From: Ciceribacter ferrooxidans
Lineage (GTDB): Bacteria; Pseudomonadota; Alphaproteobacteria; Rhizobiales; Rhizobiaceae
Length of the DNA: 64,000 bases
NCBI RefSeq assembly: GCF_004137355.1
Contig: NZ_SDVB01000238.1
Span: forward strand, 62,001-126,000
Direction of reading: 5' to 3'
In this document: positions 11,736-19,639 of the stretch, piece by piece
Numbering within the stretch: position 1 is the first letter of the stretch
How the letters are laid out: every line of letters starts with the position of its first letter
Made by a program: the position numbers and the translations under genes
The notes under the pieces: generated by a model
Told to the model about the DNA's origin: nothing
What the model saw: the letters and a program-made list of their open reading frames with translations, nothing else
Databases searched by the model: none

Positions 11736-12956
11736 ATGCGAATAGCAGTGATGGGCGGTGATGGTTTTGTCGGCTGGCCGACGTCCTTGCATCTTTCCGA
11801 TGCCGGCCATGATGTCCACATCCTCGACAATCTCTCCCGCCGCTGGATCGACACCGAGCTCGGCGTCCAGTCGCTGACGCCGATGGATTCCATTCAGGAG
11901 CGCACCCGCGTCTGGCATGCGGAAACCGGGCGTCGCATTCATTTCCACCTTATCGATCTCGCCCGAGACTACGAGCTCTTGAAGAACTGGCTCGCCGAAT
12001 ACCGGCCGGATGCGATCATCCATTTCGCCGAGCAGCGGGCGGCGCCTTACTCCATGAAGAGCGACCGCCACAAGAACTACACAGTCAACAACAACATCAA
12101 CGCGACTCACAATCTGCTGAATGCGCTGGTCGAGCTCAACCTCGACGCTCACCTCGTGCACCTCGGCACCATGGGTGTCTACGGCTATTCGACGGTCGGT
12201 GCCGCAATCCCCGAAGGCTATCTGCCGGTCGGCGTCGAGACGACCTCCGGCGAGACGGTCTCTCAGGAAATCCTCTACCCCGCCAATCCCGGCTCGATCT
12301 ACCACATGACCAAGTGCCTGGATCAGCTTCTCTTCCAGTTCTATGCCAAGAACGACGGCCTCAGGATCACCGATCTCCATCAGGGCATCGTCTGGGGCAC
12401 GCACACCGAACAGACCCGCCGCCATCCGCAGCTCGTCAACCGCTTCGATTACGACGGCGATTACGGCACCGTGCTCAACCGCTTCCTGATCCAGGCGGCG
12501 ATCGGTTATCCGCTGACGGTGCATGGCACCGGCGGGCAGACGCGCGCCTTCATCCACATCCAGGATTCGGTGCGCTGCATCGAGATTGCGCTCAACAATC
12601 CGCCGGCGCGCGGATCGCGGGTCGAGATCTTCAACCAGATGACCGAGACGCACCGGGTGCGCGACCTCGCCGAGATGATCGCCGGCATGACCGGTTCGGA
12701 GATCGCCTGGCTCCCCAATCCGCGCAAGGAAGCCCCGGAAAACGACCTTGTCGTCAGGAACGACAAGTTCCTCGGCCTCGGTCTTCAACCGACGACGCTT
12801 CAGGGCGGGCTGCTCGACGAGATCGTCGAGGTGGCGAAGAAGTTCGCCTACCGCGTCGACCGTTCGCGCGTGCCGGCCGTCTCGGCCTGGACGAAGGACA
12901 TCGCCAAGACGATCAACCGCGATCCCGAAGGCAAGAAGCTGAAGTCCGTATCATGA
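11736..12956 (+). CDS. sqdB: UDP-sulfoquinovose synthase
   Basis: SqdB makes UDP-sulfoquinovose from UDP-glucose and sulfite, the head-group donor for the sulfolipid SQDG. The 406-residue product is an extended SDR: NAD-binding MGGDGFVGWPTSLHL near the N terminus, active-site T145 in HLGTMGVYGYS, and Y189-x3-K193 in YHMTK. The sequence RRWIDTELGVQSLTP and HFAEQRAAPYSMKS are characteristic of SqdB rather than of other epimerases. AGGAG lies 8 bases before the ATG. It overlaps sqdD by an ATGA junction. Confidence 0.95.
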   Translation: MRIAVMGGDGFVGWPTSLHLSDAGHDVHILDNLSRRWIDTELGVQSLTPMDSIQERTRVWHAETGRRIHFHLIDLARDYELLKNWLAEYRPDAIIHFAEQRAAPYSMKSDRHKNYTVNNNINATHNLLNALVELNLDAHLVHLGTMGVYGYSTVGAAIPEGYLPVGVETTSGETVSQEILYPANPGSIYHMTKCLDQLLFQFYAKNDGLRITDLHQGIVWGTHTEQTRRHPQLVNRFDYDGDYGTVLNRFLIQAAIGYPLTVHGTGGQTRAFIHIQDSVRCIEIALNNPPARGSRVEIFNQMTETHRVRDLAEMIAGMTGSEIAWLPNPRKEAPENDLVVRNDKFLGLGLQPTTLQGGLLDEIVEVAKKFAYRVDRSRVPAVSAWTKDIAKTINRDPEGKKLKSVS

Positions 12957-13825
12957 TGATGGGCAGCGAAACCGTGCGGGGCATCCGCTCCGCAACGGCG
13001 GCCCGTTCGCGGGAAGCCTACGTCACGCTCGTGACCAATGCCGACTACGCCATGGGCGCCACGGCGCTCGCCCGCTCCATCCGCCTCACCGGCAGCCGGG
13101 CCGACATCGTCGTGCTCCACACCGGCGGCGTCGGGGCGGCCGATCTCGCGCCGCTGGAGGCGCTCGACTGCCGGCTGGTCGAAGTCGAGCACCTGCCGCT
13201 CTCGGACGCCTTCAACGCGCGGCATGCCCGCGGGCGGCTGCATGCGGATGCGCCCTTCACCAAGGGGCGGAAGCCCTCCTTCCACACACCGCTCGACAAT
13301 TTCTGCAAGCTCCGGCTCTGGCAGCTCATCGACTACCGCGCCTGCATCTTCATCGATGCGGACGCCATCGTCCTCAGGAACATCGACCGGCTGTTCGAAT
13401 ATCCGGAATTTTCCGCGGCGCCGAACGTATACGAGAGCCTTGCGGACTTCCACCGGCTGAATTCCGGCGTCTTCGTCGCCCGGCCGTCGCTGCTCACCTT
13501 CGAGGCGATGCTGCACAGCCTCGACCGGCCGGACGTCTTCTGGCGGCGCACCGACCAGACCTTCCTCGAAGCGTTCTTTCCGGACTGGCACGGCCTGCCG
13601 GTCTTCATGAACATGCTGCAATACGTCTGGTTCAACCTGCCGGAACTCTGGGACTGGAAGGCGATCTCGGTGCTCCACTACCAGTATGAGAAGCCGTGGG
13701 AAGCCGATCACCCGAAGAGTGCCGCGCTCCGGCCGCTGATCGATCTCTGGCACGCCTATCACACCGGCGAGGGGATACCCGACCTCGCCGCGCTTGCCAA
13801 TCCCGCGCGGGCGGAGGTCGCATGA
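12953..13825 (+). CDS. sqdD: Glycosyltransferase of the sulfolipid operon (SqdD)
   Basis: A 290-residue glycogenin-like (GT8-type) glycosyltransferase; in the known rhizobial and Rhodobacter sqd operons SqdD is proposed to take part in transfer of sulfoquinovose. It shows the family N terminus VTLVTNADYAMGATALARSI, the metal-binding DxD in FIDADAIVLRNID, and a C-terminal HYQYEKPW. Three ATG codons in a row (12953, 12956, 12959) could start it; the first overlaps the sqdB TGA, implying translational coupling. The stop overlaps sqdC in the same way. Confidence 0.88.
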   Translation: MMMGSETVRGIRSATAARSREAYVTLVTNADYAMGATALARSIRLTGSRADIVVLHTGGVGAADLAPLEALDCRLVEVEHLPLSDAFNARHARGRLHADAPFTKGRKPSFHTPLDNFCKLRLWQLIDYRACIFIDADAIVLRNIDRLFEYPEFSAAPNVYESLADFHRLNSGVFVARPSLLTFEAMLHSLDRPDVFWRRTDQTFLEAFFPDWHGLPVFMNMLQYVWFNLPELWDWKAISVLHYQYEKPWEADHPKSAALRPLIDLWHAYHTGEGIPDLAALANPARAEVA

Positions 13826-14712
13826 AGGTTCTGGTGTCCGGCGGAACCGGCCTCGTCGGGCGCTACGTCGTCGAGGAACTGCTCGCCGCCGGATACTCGG
13901 TCGTGGTCGCCGGCCGGCAGGCACCGCCGCCCGGCCATTTCTCCCGCCCGGTCGGGTTTCGGCCGCTTGCCCTCGATCCGGAAGCTGACCACGCGGCTGC
14001 CTTCGACGACGTCTATCATTTCGTCCACGCCGCCTTCGACCATCTTCCCGGAAAGTATCGCGGTGGCGAGGGGAGCGACCCTGACGGCTTCCGGCGGCGC
14101 AATCTCGACGGCACGGTGGCGCTCTTTGAGGCGGCGAAGAAAGCCGGGCTGCGGCGCTGCGTCTTCCTGTCGAGCCGCGCGGTCTATGACGGCTGCCGCC
14201 AGCCGGCGCCGTTCCGGGAGGATATGGTGCTCGCGCCCGAGAGCCTCTACGGCGAGGTCAAGCTGACCGCCGAACGGGTGCTGTCCGACCTTTCCGCGCC
14301 GGGTTTTGCGGGCACGAGTCTGCGGCTCACCGGCGTCTACGGCGATCTCCGGCCGAACAAGTGGGACAGTCTCTTCGCGGACTATCGCGCCGGCCGGCCG
14401 GTCGCCGCCCGCGCCGGCACCGAGGTGCACGGCCGCGACGTCGGCCGGGCGGTGAAGCTGCTGCTCGAGGCGGACACGTCGAAGGTGGCGGCACAGTCCT
14501 TCAACGTTTCCGACATCGTCGTCGACCGCCGCGACCTCATTTCGCTCTACGGAGCGCTCGTCGGCTGTCCCCATCGGCCACCGGAGGCGGCCGATCTTGC
14601 GGGGATCGGGGAGATGGCGACGGACGGCATCCGGGCGCTCGGCTGGCGGCCGGGCGGGCGGGCGCTGTTCGAGGCGACGATCGGCAGCCTTGCCGGTCAG
14701 GACGCCGGCTGA
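13822..14712 (+). CDS. sqdC: NAD(P)-dependent reductase of the sulfolipid operon (SqdC)
   Basis: A 296-residue extended SDR with Rossmann motif SGGTGLVGRYV at the N terminus and the active-site pair in SSRAVYDG and LYGEVKLTAE (Y-x3-K). Its position as third gene after sqdB and sqdD matches SqdC, whose exact reaction in SQDG synthesis is not settled. ATGA overlap with sqdD. The DinB-family gene is convergent, 21 bp beyond the stop. Confidence 0.85.
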   Translation: MKVLVSGGTGLVGRYVVEELLAAGYSVVVAGRQAPPPGHFSRPVGFRPLALDPEADHAAAFDDVYHFVHAAFDHLPGKYRGGEGSDPDGFRRRNLDGTVALFEAAKKAGLRRCVFLSSRAVYDGCRQPAPFREDMVLAPESLYGEVKLTAERVLSDLSAPGFAGTSLRLTGVYGDLRPNKWDSLFADYRAGRPVAARAGTEVHGRDVGRAVKLLLEADTSKVAAQSFNVSDIVVDRRDLISLYGALVGCPHRPPEAADLAGIGEMATDGIRALGWRPGGRALFEATIGSLAGQDAG

Positions 14713-14733
14713 CGCCGGCGTTCGCGGATACCG

Positions 14734-15300
14734 TCAGCGCATCAGCTCCGCCTCGCTCCAGCCGAGTGCCGCCATGGCGTCCCGCCGCGCCTCCGCATCG
14801 TCGCCGACGATGAACTCGTCGAGCTGCGGCGGCTTCACGCTGGTGCCGGCGAGCATGGCATGGACCTGCCCGCGATGGTGCGTCTGGTGCTGGAAGAGGT
14901 GGCTCAGGATGTCGTCGCAGCGATCGTGCTGCACGCGGTCACCGCGATGAACCGCGACGATCCGCGCGAGGTCGCCGGCCGTGAGCCGGTCGCAGAAATC
15001 GAGGAGCCGCCGGTCGACGGCCGCCTGTGCTTCCGCCAGTCCCGGCAGGTCGTGAAGCGGTTCCTCGTCCTCCCAGGCCTTCGGCCCGAGCCTCCCACCT
15101 TCCAGTGCATCGACATAGAACCAGTCGACGACGAGGATGTGGTTGAGGGTCTTGAGGATCGAGGGAAAGAAGCTGGTGCGCGCCGCCTCCAGCTCGCCCG
15201 GCCGAAGGCGCGCACAGGCCTGATACAGCCGCCAGTTGGCGAGCGCATTGTTGCGCGCGAGCTTACGGAAGACGCGGGTGGGGTCGGTCAGGTCGTCCAT
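14734..15300 (-). CDS. DinB-family protein
   Basis: A 188-residue four-helix-bundle protein of the DinB/YfiT type, often metal-dependent with three histidines; members include thiol transferases and DNA-damage-inducible proteins of unknown activity. Visible signatures are NHILVVDWFYVDAL and HLFQHQTHHRGQVHAML, supplying the His ligands. I start at ATG 15300, which has AAGGGAG at a good distance; an ATG at 15336 has no such site and would overlap the end of ruvB. It lies directly downstream of ruvB on the same strand. Its substrate is unknown. Confidence 0.85.
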   Translation of the reverse strand: MDDLTDPTRVFRKLARNNALANWRLYQACARLRPGELEAARTSFFPSILKTLNHILVVDWFYVDALEGGRLGPKAWEDEEPLHDLPGLAEAQAAVDRRLLDFCDRLTAGDLARIVAVHRGDRVQHDRCDDILSHLFQHQTHHRGQVHAMLAGTSVKPPQLDEFIVGDDAEARRDAMAALGWSEAELMR

Positions 15301-15328
15301 CGCTGCACTCCCTTCGTCTGTGATCGGA

Positions 15329-16369
15329 CTATTCATCCTCCAGCGTCAGCCGGAACTGCGCGGCCTCGAGGTCCTTCGGCGGCTGCAGGCCGAGGTGTTT
15401 CCACGCGGTCGCCGTGAGCACCCGCCCGCGCGGCGTGCGCTGGATGAAGCCCTGCTGGATCATGTAGGGCTCGATGATGTCCTCGATCGCGTCGCGCGGT
15501 TCCGAGAGGCCTGCGGCGATCGTCTCGATGCCGACAGGGCCGCCGCCGAAATTGACCGCGATCATGTTGAGATAGCGTTTGTCGAGCTGGTCGAGGCCCA
15601 TATTGTCGACCAGGAGGCGCGTCAGCGCCTCGTCGGCGATCTCCCGCGTCACGGCCTCGGCGCGGGCGACTTCGGCAAAGTCGCGCACGCGGCGGAGCAG
15701 CCGGCCGGCGATGCGCGGCGTGCCGCGGGCGCGCCTTGCGATCTCGCGCGCGCCTTCGTCGGTCATGCCGAGTCCCATCAGCCGTGCGCCCCGCCGGACG
15801 ATGCTTTCGAGTTCCTCGACCGTGTAGAAGGAGAGCCGCACCGGAATGCCGAAGCGGTCGCGCAGCGGCGTCGTCAGCAGGCCGAGACGGGTGGTCGCGG
15901 CGACGAGGGTGAACTTCGAGAGGTCGATCTTGACCGAGCGGGCGGCCGGGCCTTCGCCGATGATGAGGTCGAGTTGGAAATCCTCCATCGCCGGATAGAG
16001 GATTTCCTCGACCGCCGGGTTCAACCGATGGATTTCGTCGATGAAGAGAACGTCGCGCTCTTCGAGGTTGGTCAGAAGAGCGGCCAGGTCACCCGCCTTG
16101 GCGATGACCGGACCGGAGGTCGAGCGGAAATTGACGCCGAGCTCCTTCGCCATGATCTGGGCGAGCGTCGTCTTGCCGAGGCCGGGCGGGCCGACGAACA
16201 GCACGTGGTCGAGCGCCTCGCCGCGTCCCTTCGCCGCGTCGATGAAGATCTTCAGGTTCGCCCGCGCCTCGGCCTGGCCGGTGAACTCGTCGAGCGATTG
16301 CGGGCGCAGCGTGGCGTCGATGTCCTCGCCGCGCTTGTCCGGGGAGAGGATGGGGTTCGGTGTGCTCAT
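15329..16369 (-). CDS. ruvB: Holliday junction branch migration helicase RuvB
   Basis: AAA+ motor that with RuvA drives branch migration. The 346-residue product has Walker A GPPGLGKT (60-67), Walker B FIDEIH (109-114), the sensor/arginine-finger region [17 protein letters not shown], and the C-terminal winged helix ending in [12 protein letters not shown]. The start codon overlaps the vapC stop by four bases (ATGA), so ruvB sits in the same transcript as the toxin gene. Normally ruvA and ruvB are neighbours. Confidence 0.98.
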   Translation of the reverse strand: MSTPNPILSPDKRGEDIDATLRPQSLDEFTGQAEARANLKIFIDAAKGRGEALDHVLFVGPPGLGKTTLAQIMAKELGVNFRSTSGPVIAKAGDLAALLTNLEERDVLFIDEIHRLNPAVEEILYPAMEDFQLDLIIGEGPAARSVKIDLSKFTLVAATTRLGLLTTPLRDRFGIPVRLSFYTVEELESIVRRGARLMGLGMTDEGAREIARRARGTPRIAGRLLRRVRDFAEVARAEAVTREIADEALTRLLVDNMGLDQLDKRYLNMIAVNFGGGPVGIETIAAGLSEPRDAIEDIIEPYMIQQGFIQRTPRGRVLTATAWKHLGLQPPKDLEAAQFRLTLEDE

Positions 16370-16764
16370 GCGAGGAGTTCCATGCCGGGTATATAGCGGG
16401 CGGCTTGTTGGTCAAAGGTGACGGTCTTCAAACAGCCTGCTTTCTTTGCCAGCGCTGCGATCACATGGTCGGCGATATCGAACTTCTCCAATCGATCCGC
16501 CGTGAATACGCCGGCCACGAAGTCAGGATCTTCAAAAACGATTTCACGGCTCTCCAGCAGTCCCTGAAACAAGAGGGCGATCTTCCGATTGTCGATGCGA
16601 TAGCTCTTGTTCATGACCCAGCATGTCTCGACGAAAACCAGGACTGAAACATAAGCGGGGCTTTCTGCCGATCGGCCCCGAAAGAAATCAACCGCTCTTG
16701 CGTGTTGTGCCGGATCGTCCGCCATCAGAAATCTTAGAAGCACGTTGGTGTCTATTCCAATCAC
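16366..16764 (-). CDS. vapC: VapC-type PIN-domain toxin
   Basis: A 132-residue PIN-domain ribonuclease, the toxin half of a VapBC pair. With the GTG start at 16764 the acidic metal-binding residues are D5 (IDTNVLLRF), E46 (VFVETCW), D96/D99 (FDIADHVI) and D118 (TFD). GTG is chosen because GGAGA lies seven bases before it; a TTG six bases upstream would crowd that site. The 5' end overlaps the antitoxin frame by 77 bp and the 3' end overlaps ruvB by 4 bp. PIN toxins cleave tRNA or rRNA; the target here cannot be told. Confidence 0.92.
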   Translation of the reverse strand: MIGIDTNVLLRFLMADDPAQHARAVDFFRGRSAESPAYVSVLVFVETCWVMNKSYRIDNRKIALLFQGLLESREIVFEDPDFVAGVFTADRLEKFDIADHVIAALAKKAGCLKTVTFDQQAARYIPGMELLA

Positions 16765-17023
16765 GCACAATTCTCCGATCGTCGTCGGCTAAGGACTGAG
16801 CAATCGCGTCATCGATCTCGTCGATTGTCATGCCGGCGCCGGTCGCGGGAACCCCCAGAATTCCGGCGAACTCCATGATGCTCCTGGTTTTTGCCTTCAA
16901 CTTGACTTCCCCGTTCTCGATCACGAAATCGATGCGATCGCCGGGGGTCAAATCAAGGAACTTCCTGATCTCGATGGGAATGGTCGTTTGTCCCTTCGAC
17001 GTCAGTTTTGCTCCGTAGCCCAT
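16688..17023 (-). CDS. vapB: AbrB-type antitoxin (VapB)
   Basis: The 111-residue product has an N-terminal SpoVT/AbrB swapped-hairpin DNA-binding domain (AKLTSKGQTTIPIEIRKFLDLTPGDRI) and a toxin-binding tail with MTIDEIDDAIAQSLADDD. AGGAGA precedes the ATG. The frame runs about 77 bp into vapC, adding roughly 25 Arg/Ser/Gly-rich residues not expected in the family (usually about 75-85 aa), which suggests a lost stop codon or small indel near the junction. Together with vapC it interrupts ruvA-ruvB. Confidence 0.9.
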   Translation of the reverse strand: MGYGAKLTSKGQTTIPIEIRKFLDLTPGDRIDFVIENGEVKLKAKTRSIMEFAGILGVPATGAGMTIDEIDDAIAQSLADDDRRIVRDWNRHQRASKISDGGRSGTTRKSG

Positions 17024-17036
17024 TACCGTCTCCTGT

Positions 17037-17060
17037 CCTTACTTTTGTATAATAGTAAGG
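17037..17060. promoter_or_regulatory. Candidate VapB operator (inverted repeat)
   Basis: CCTTACT (17037-17043) and AGTAAGG (17054-17060) form a perfect 7-bp inverted repeat with a 10-bp AT-rich spacer that contains the -10 of the vapBC promoter. AbrB-type antitoxins commonly autorepress by binding such palindromes, so this is the probable autoregulatory site; binding is inferred. Confidence 0.65.
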
Positions 17061-17077
17061 AATTTTGTTGCGGGCAA
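17049..17077 (-). promoter_or_regulatory. Candidate vapBC(-ruvB) promoter
   Basis: Read on the minus strand: -35 TTGCCC (17072-17077), 17-bp spacer, -10 TATTAT (17049-17054), placed 26 bp before the vapB ATG in the short ruvA-vapB gap. It would drive vapB, vapC and ruvB. Confidence 0.6.
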
Positions 17078-17082
17078 GGATG

Positions 17083-17700
17083 TCACCGCGAGAGCTCCTT
17101 CAGCCCCAGCCGGATGAGCTTGGCGCTGTCGGCGCCTTCGCCGGCGGTCTTGAGGGCCGCCGCCACGGCGTTGGCAGCCTGTTCGCGCGAATAGCCGAGA
17201 TTGGTGAGCGCCGAGACGGCGTCGGAGACCGGGGCAGGGGCGACGCCTTCGCCGAGCTCCTGCTTCAAGCCGATCGTTCCCGCCGCCTCGCCGGCGAAGG
17301 CGGGCGCCTTGTTCTTCAGTTCGGTGACGATGCGCACCGCGACCTTCGGCCCGACACCCGGCGCCCGCGAGATCGACGTCTTGTCCTGTAGCGCGATCGC
17401 GTTGGCGAGTTCGGACGGGGTGAGCGTCGAAAGCACCGCGAGCGCGACCTTGGTGCCCACGCCCTGCACGCTCTGCAGCAGGTTGAACCATTCCCGTTCC
17501 AGCGCCGTCAGGAAGCCGAAGAGCTTCAACTGGTCCTCCCGGACATAGGTCTCGATGAAGAGCACGGCCGCCTCGCCGGCGGAGCCGAGCTTCGAGAGCG
17601 TGCGCGAGGAGCAGTGGGCGATGTAGCAGACGCCGTGGACGTCGATCAGCGCGTAGTCGCTGCCGATTTCCTCGATGGTGCCTTTGAGCTTGCCGATCAT
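17083..17700 (-). CDS. ruvA: Holliday junction DNA-binding protein RuvA
   Basis: Tetrameric junction-binding partner of RuvB. The 205-residue product has the OB-fold N terminus [26 protein letters not shown], two helix-hairpin-helix motifs ([14 protein letters not shown] and [13 protein letters not shown]) and a C-terminal three-helix domain ([20 protein letters not shown]) that contacts RuvB. It lies 32 bp after ruvC. The next gene is vapB instead of ruvB. Confidence 0.97.
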   Translation of the reverse strand: MIGKLKGTIEEIGSDYALIDVHGVCYIAHCSSRTLSKLGSAGEAAVLFIETYVREDQLKLFGFLTALEREWFNLLQSVQGVGTKVALAVLSTLTPSELANAIALQDKTSISRAPGVGPKVAVRIVTELKNKAPAFAGEAAGTIGLKQELGEGVAPAPVSDAVSALTNLGYSREQAANAVAAALKTAGEGADSAKLIRLGLKELSR

Positions 17701-17732
17701 GAAGTGTTCCGTCGGGTGGTGGGTGCGAATTG

Positions 17733-18245
17733 TCAGCCGGTGGCGAGAACCCTGCGCATCCGCTCGCCGCCGCGATTGTGGGCGTGGCAGATGGCGATCG
17801 CTAGCGCGTCGGCGGCGTCGTTGCCCTTGAACTCGGCCTTCGGCATCAGGATCTTCAGCATCATGTGGATCTGCTGCTTCTCTCCGTGGCCGACGCCGAT
17901 CACCGATTTCTTCACCGCGTTGGGTGCATACTCGGACACCGGCAGGCCGGCGCGGGCCGGAACCAGCATGGCGACGCCGCGCGCCTGGCCGAGCTTCAGC
18001 GTCGCAACCGCGTCCTTGTTCACGAATGTCTGTTCGACGGCCGCCTCGTCCGGCCTGTAGGAATGGACGATCTCGGCAAGCCCGTCATGCAGCTGGCAGA
18101 GGCGCGAGGCGAGATCCATGTCTCCGTCCGAGGTCACGGTACCGGAGGCGACGAAACGCAGGCTGTTGCCGAGCGTCTCGATGACACCCCAGCCGGTGCG
18201 CCTGAGGCCCGGATCGATACCGATGATGCGAATCGCACTTTGCAT
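17733..18245 (-). CDS. ruvC: Crossover junction endodeoxyribonuclease RuvC
   Basis: Holliday junction resolvase. The 170-residue product has the four catalytic acids of the family: D11 in [13 protein letters not shown]71 in VEQTF, and D143/D146 in [11 protein letters not shown]. Length and sequence are normal. First gene of the ruv cluster, divergent from the luciferase-like oxidoreductase with 173 bp between the starts. Confidence 0.97.
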   Translation of the reverse strand: MQSAIRIIGIDPGLRRTGWGVIETLGNSLRFVASGTVTSDGDMDLASRLCQLHDGLAEIVHSYRPDEAAVEQTFVNKDAVATLKLGQARGVAMLVPARAGLPVSEYAPNAVKKSVIGVGHGEKQQIHMMLKILMPKAEFKGNDAADALAIAICHAHNRGGERMRRVLATG

Positions 18246-18418
18246 GGCTCACCCTATTCCGTCTCCCGGAGGGTTTGCCAGCAAAATGTGAACAAAACAA
18301 AAACATTCAACAACAAGGGATCGTGATCGCCGCCGCGCCGGCTTCGGGGTGGCAATCGCCATCCGCCTTTCTAAATAGAGTTTTCCGACCACGAGAGAAC
18401 GAGACGCAGGGGCTGCCG

Positions 18419-19420
18419 ATGATACCTTTTTCGATCCTCGACCTTTCACCGATCGCCGAGGGACACACCGTCGGCGAGGCGCTGGACGCGTCACGACGAA
18501 TGGCGCAGAAGGCCGAGGCCTGCGGCTACAACCGCTTCTGGCTCGCCGAGCACCACGGCATGCCGGGGATCGCCAGCGCCGCCACCTCGATCGTCATCGC
18601 CCATGTCGGTGCAGCCACCTCGCGCATCCGCATCGGCTCGGGCGGCGTCATGCTGCCCAATCACTCGCCGCTCGTGATCGCCGAGCAGTTCGGCACACTG
18701 GAGGCGCTCTTTCCCGGCCGTGTGGACCTCGGGCTCGGACGGGCTCCGGGTACCGACATGCGCACCGCGCGCGCCCTGCGCCGCAACCTCGAAGCCTCCG
18801 CCGACAGCTTTCCGCGTGACATCATCGACCTGCAGCGGCTGCTCGGCCCGAGGCAGGAGGAGCAGGCCGTGATCGCGGTCCCCGGCAACAACAGCAACGT
18901 CCCGCTCTGGCTTCTCGGGTCGAGCCTCTACAGCGCCCACCTCGCCGCGGCACTCGGCCTGCCTTACGCCTTCGCCTCGCATTTCGCGCCGGACCAGTTG
19001 ATGGAGGCGATCGCGATCTACCGCGAGCGCTTCGAACCGTCGGAACAGTTGCAGAAGCCCTATGTCATGGTCGGCGCCATGGCGGTCGCGGCAGGGACAG
19101 ATGCCGAGGCGCAGCGCCTCTTCACCTCGGCGCAACAGCAGTTCATCAATCTGAGGCGCAATGTCCGCCGGCCGTTCCCGCGCCCGGTCGAAACGATGGA
19201 CGGGCTCTGGTCGGATGCGGAGCGGATGGGCGTCGAGCATACGCTGCGCTATGCGGTGGTCGGCGCGGCCTCGACCGCGGAAGAGAAGCTCTCCCGTTTC
19301 CTCCAGGAGACCGGTGCCGACGAGCTCATCATTTCGACGCCCGTCCATGACGTCGAGGCCCGGCTGCGGTCGATCGAGATTTTCAGTACCTTCTCAGGGG
19401 TAATGAAACCTGCGCGCTGA
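18419..19420 (+). CDS. Luciferase-like (LLM class) flavin-dependent oxidoreductase
   Basis: A 333-residue bacterial-luciferase-fold protein (YhbW/YvbT type). It begins [14 protein letters not shown], the usual start of this subgroup, and has [17 protein letters not shown], a stretch of the (beta/alpha)8 barrel near the flavin site, and [10 protein letters not shown]. Such proteins use FMNH2 and oxygen on unknown substrates. The ATG at 18419 follows CAGGGG; the frame is open upstream without family resemblance. It is a single gene flanked by ruvC (divergent) and the chemoreceptor. Confidence 0.88.
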   Translation: MIPFSILDLSPIAEGHTVGEALDASRRMAQKAEACGYNRFWLAEHHGMPGIASAATSIVIAHVGAATSRIRIGSGGVMLPNHSPLVIAEQFGTLEALFPGRVDLGLGRAPGTDMRTARALRRNLEASADSFPRDIIDLQRLLGPRQEEQAVIAVPGNNSNVPLWLLGSSLYSAHLAAALGLPYAFASHFAPDQLMEAIAIYRERFEPSEQLQKPYVMVGAMAVAAGTDAEAQRLFTSAQQQFINLRRNVRRPFPRPVETMDGLWSDAERMGVEHTLRYAVVGAASTAEEKLSRFLQETGADELIISTPVHDVEARLRSIEIFSTFSGVMKPAR

Positions 19421-19502
19421 GGTCGGCGGAACGCGTGATTTGTCGCTGCCGAAGGTATTTTCATCGGCTTTTCAGCGCTTTTGTGAGATGTTGCCCGCCA
19501 AA

Positions 19503-19517
19503 TTAACCGGCATTTAA
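19503..19517. promoter_or_regulatory. Candidate CtrA box upstream of the chemoreceptor gene
   Basis: TTAACCGGCATTTAA fits the CtrA consensus TTAA-N7-TTAA exactly. It is 123 bp before the chemoreceptor ATG; motility and chemotaxis genes are frequent CtrA targets in alphaproteobacteria. Confidence 0.5.
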
Positions 19518-19639
19518 GCAAAGCTTCCCAAGGGTAGAGTATCACGGTCCGTCTGGTGCCGCGCTCCCCCGCGAGCCGACGAGCCGTCTCAAGGGGAAAT
19601 GCGTCGCAAAGGCGCAATGCGGGAAGGCTGGATAGAGTA

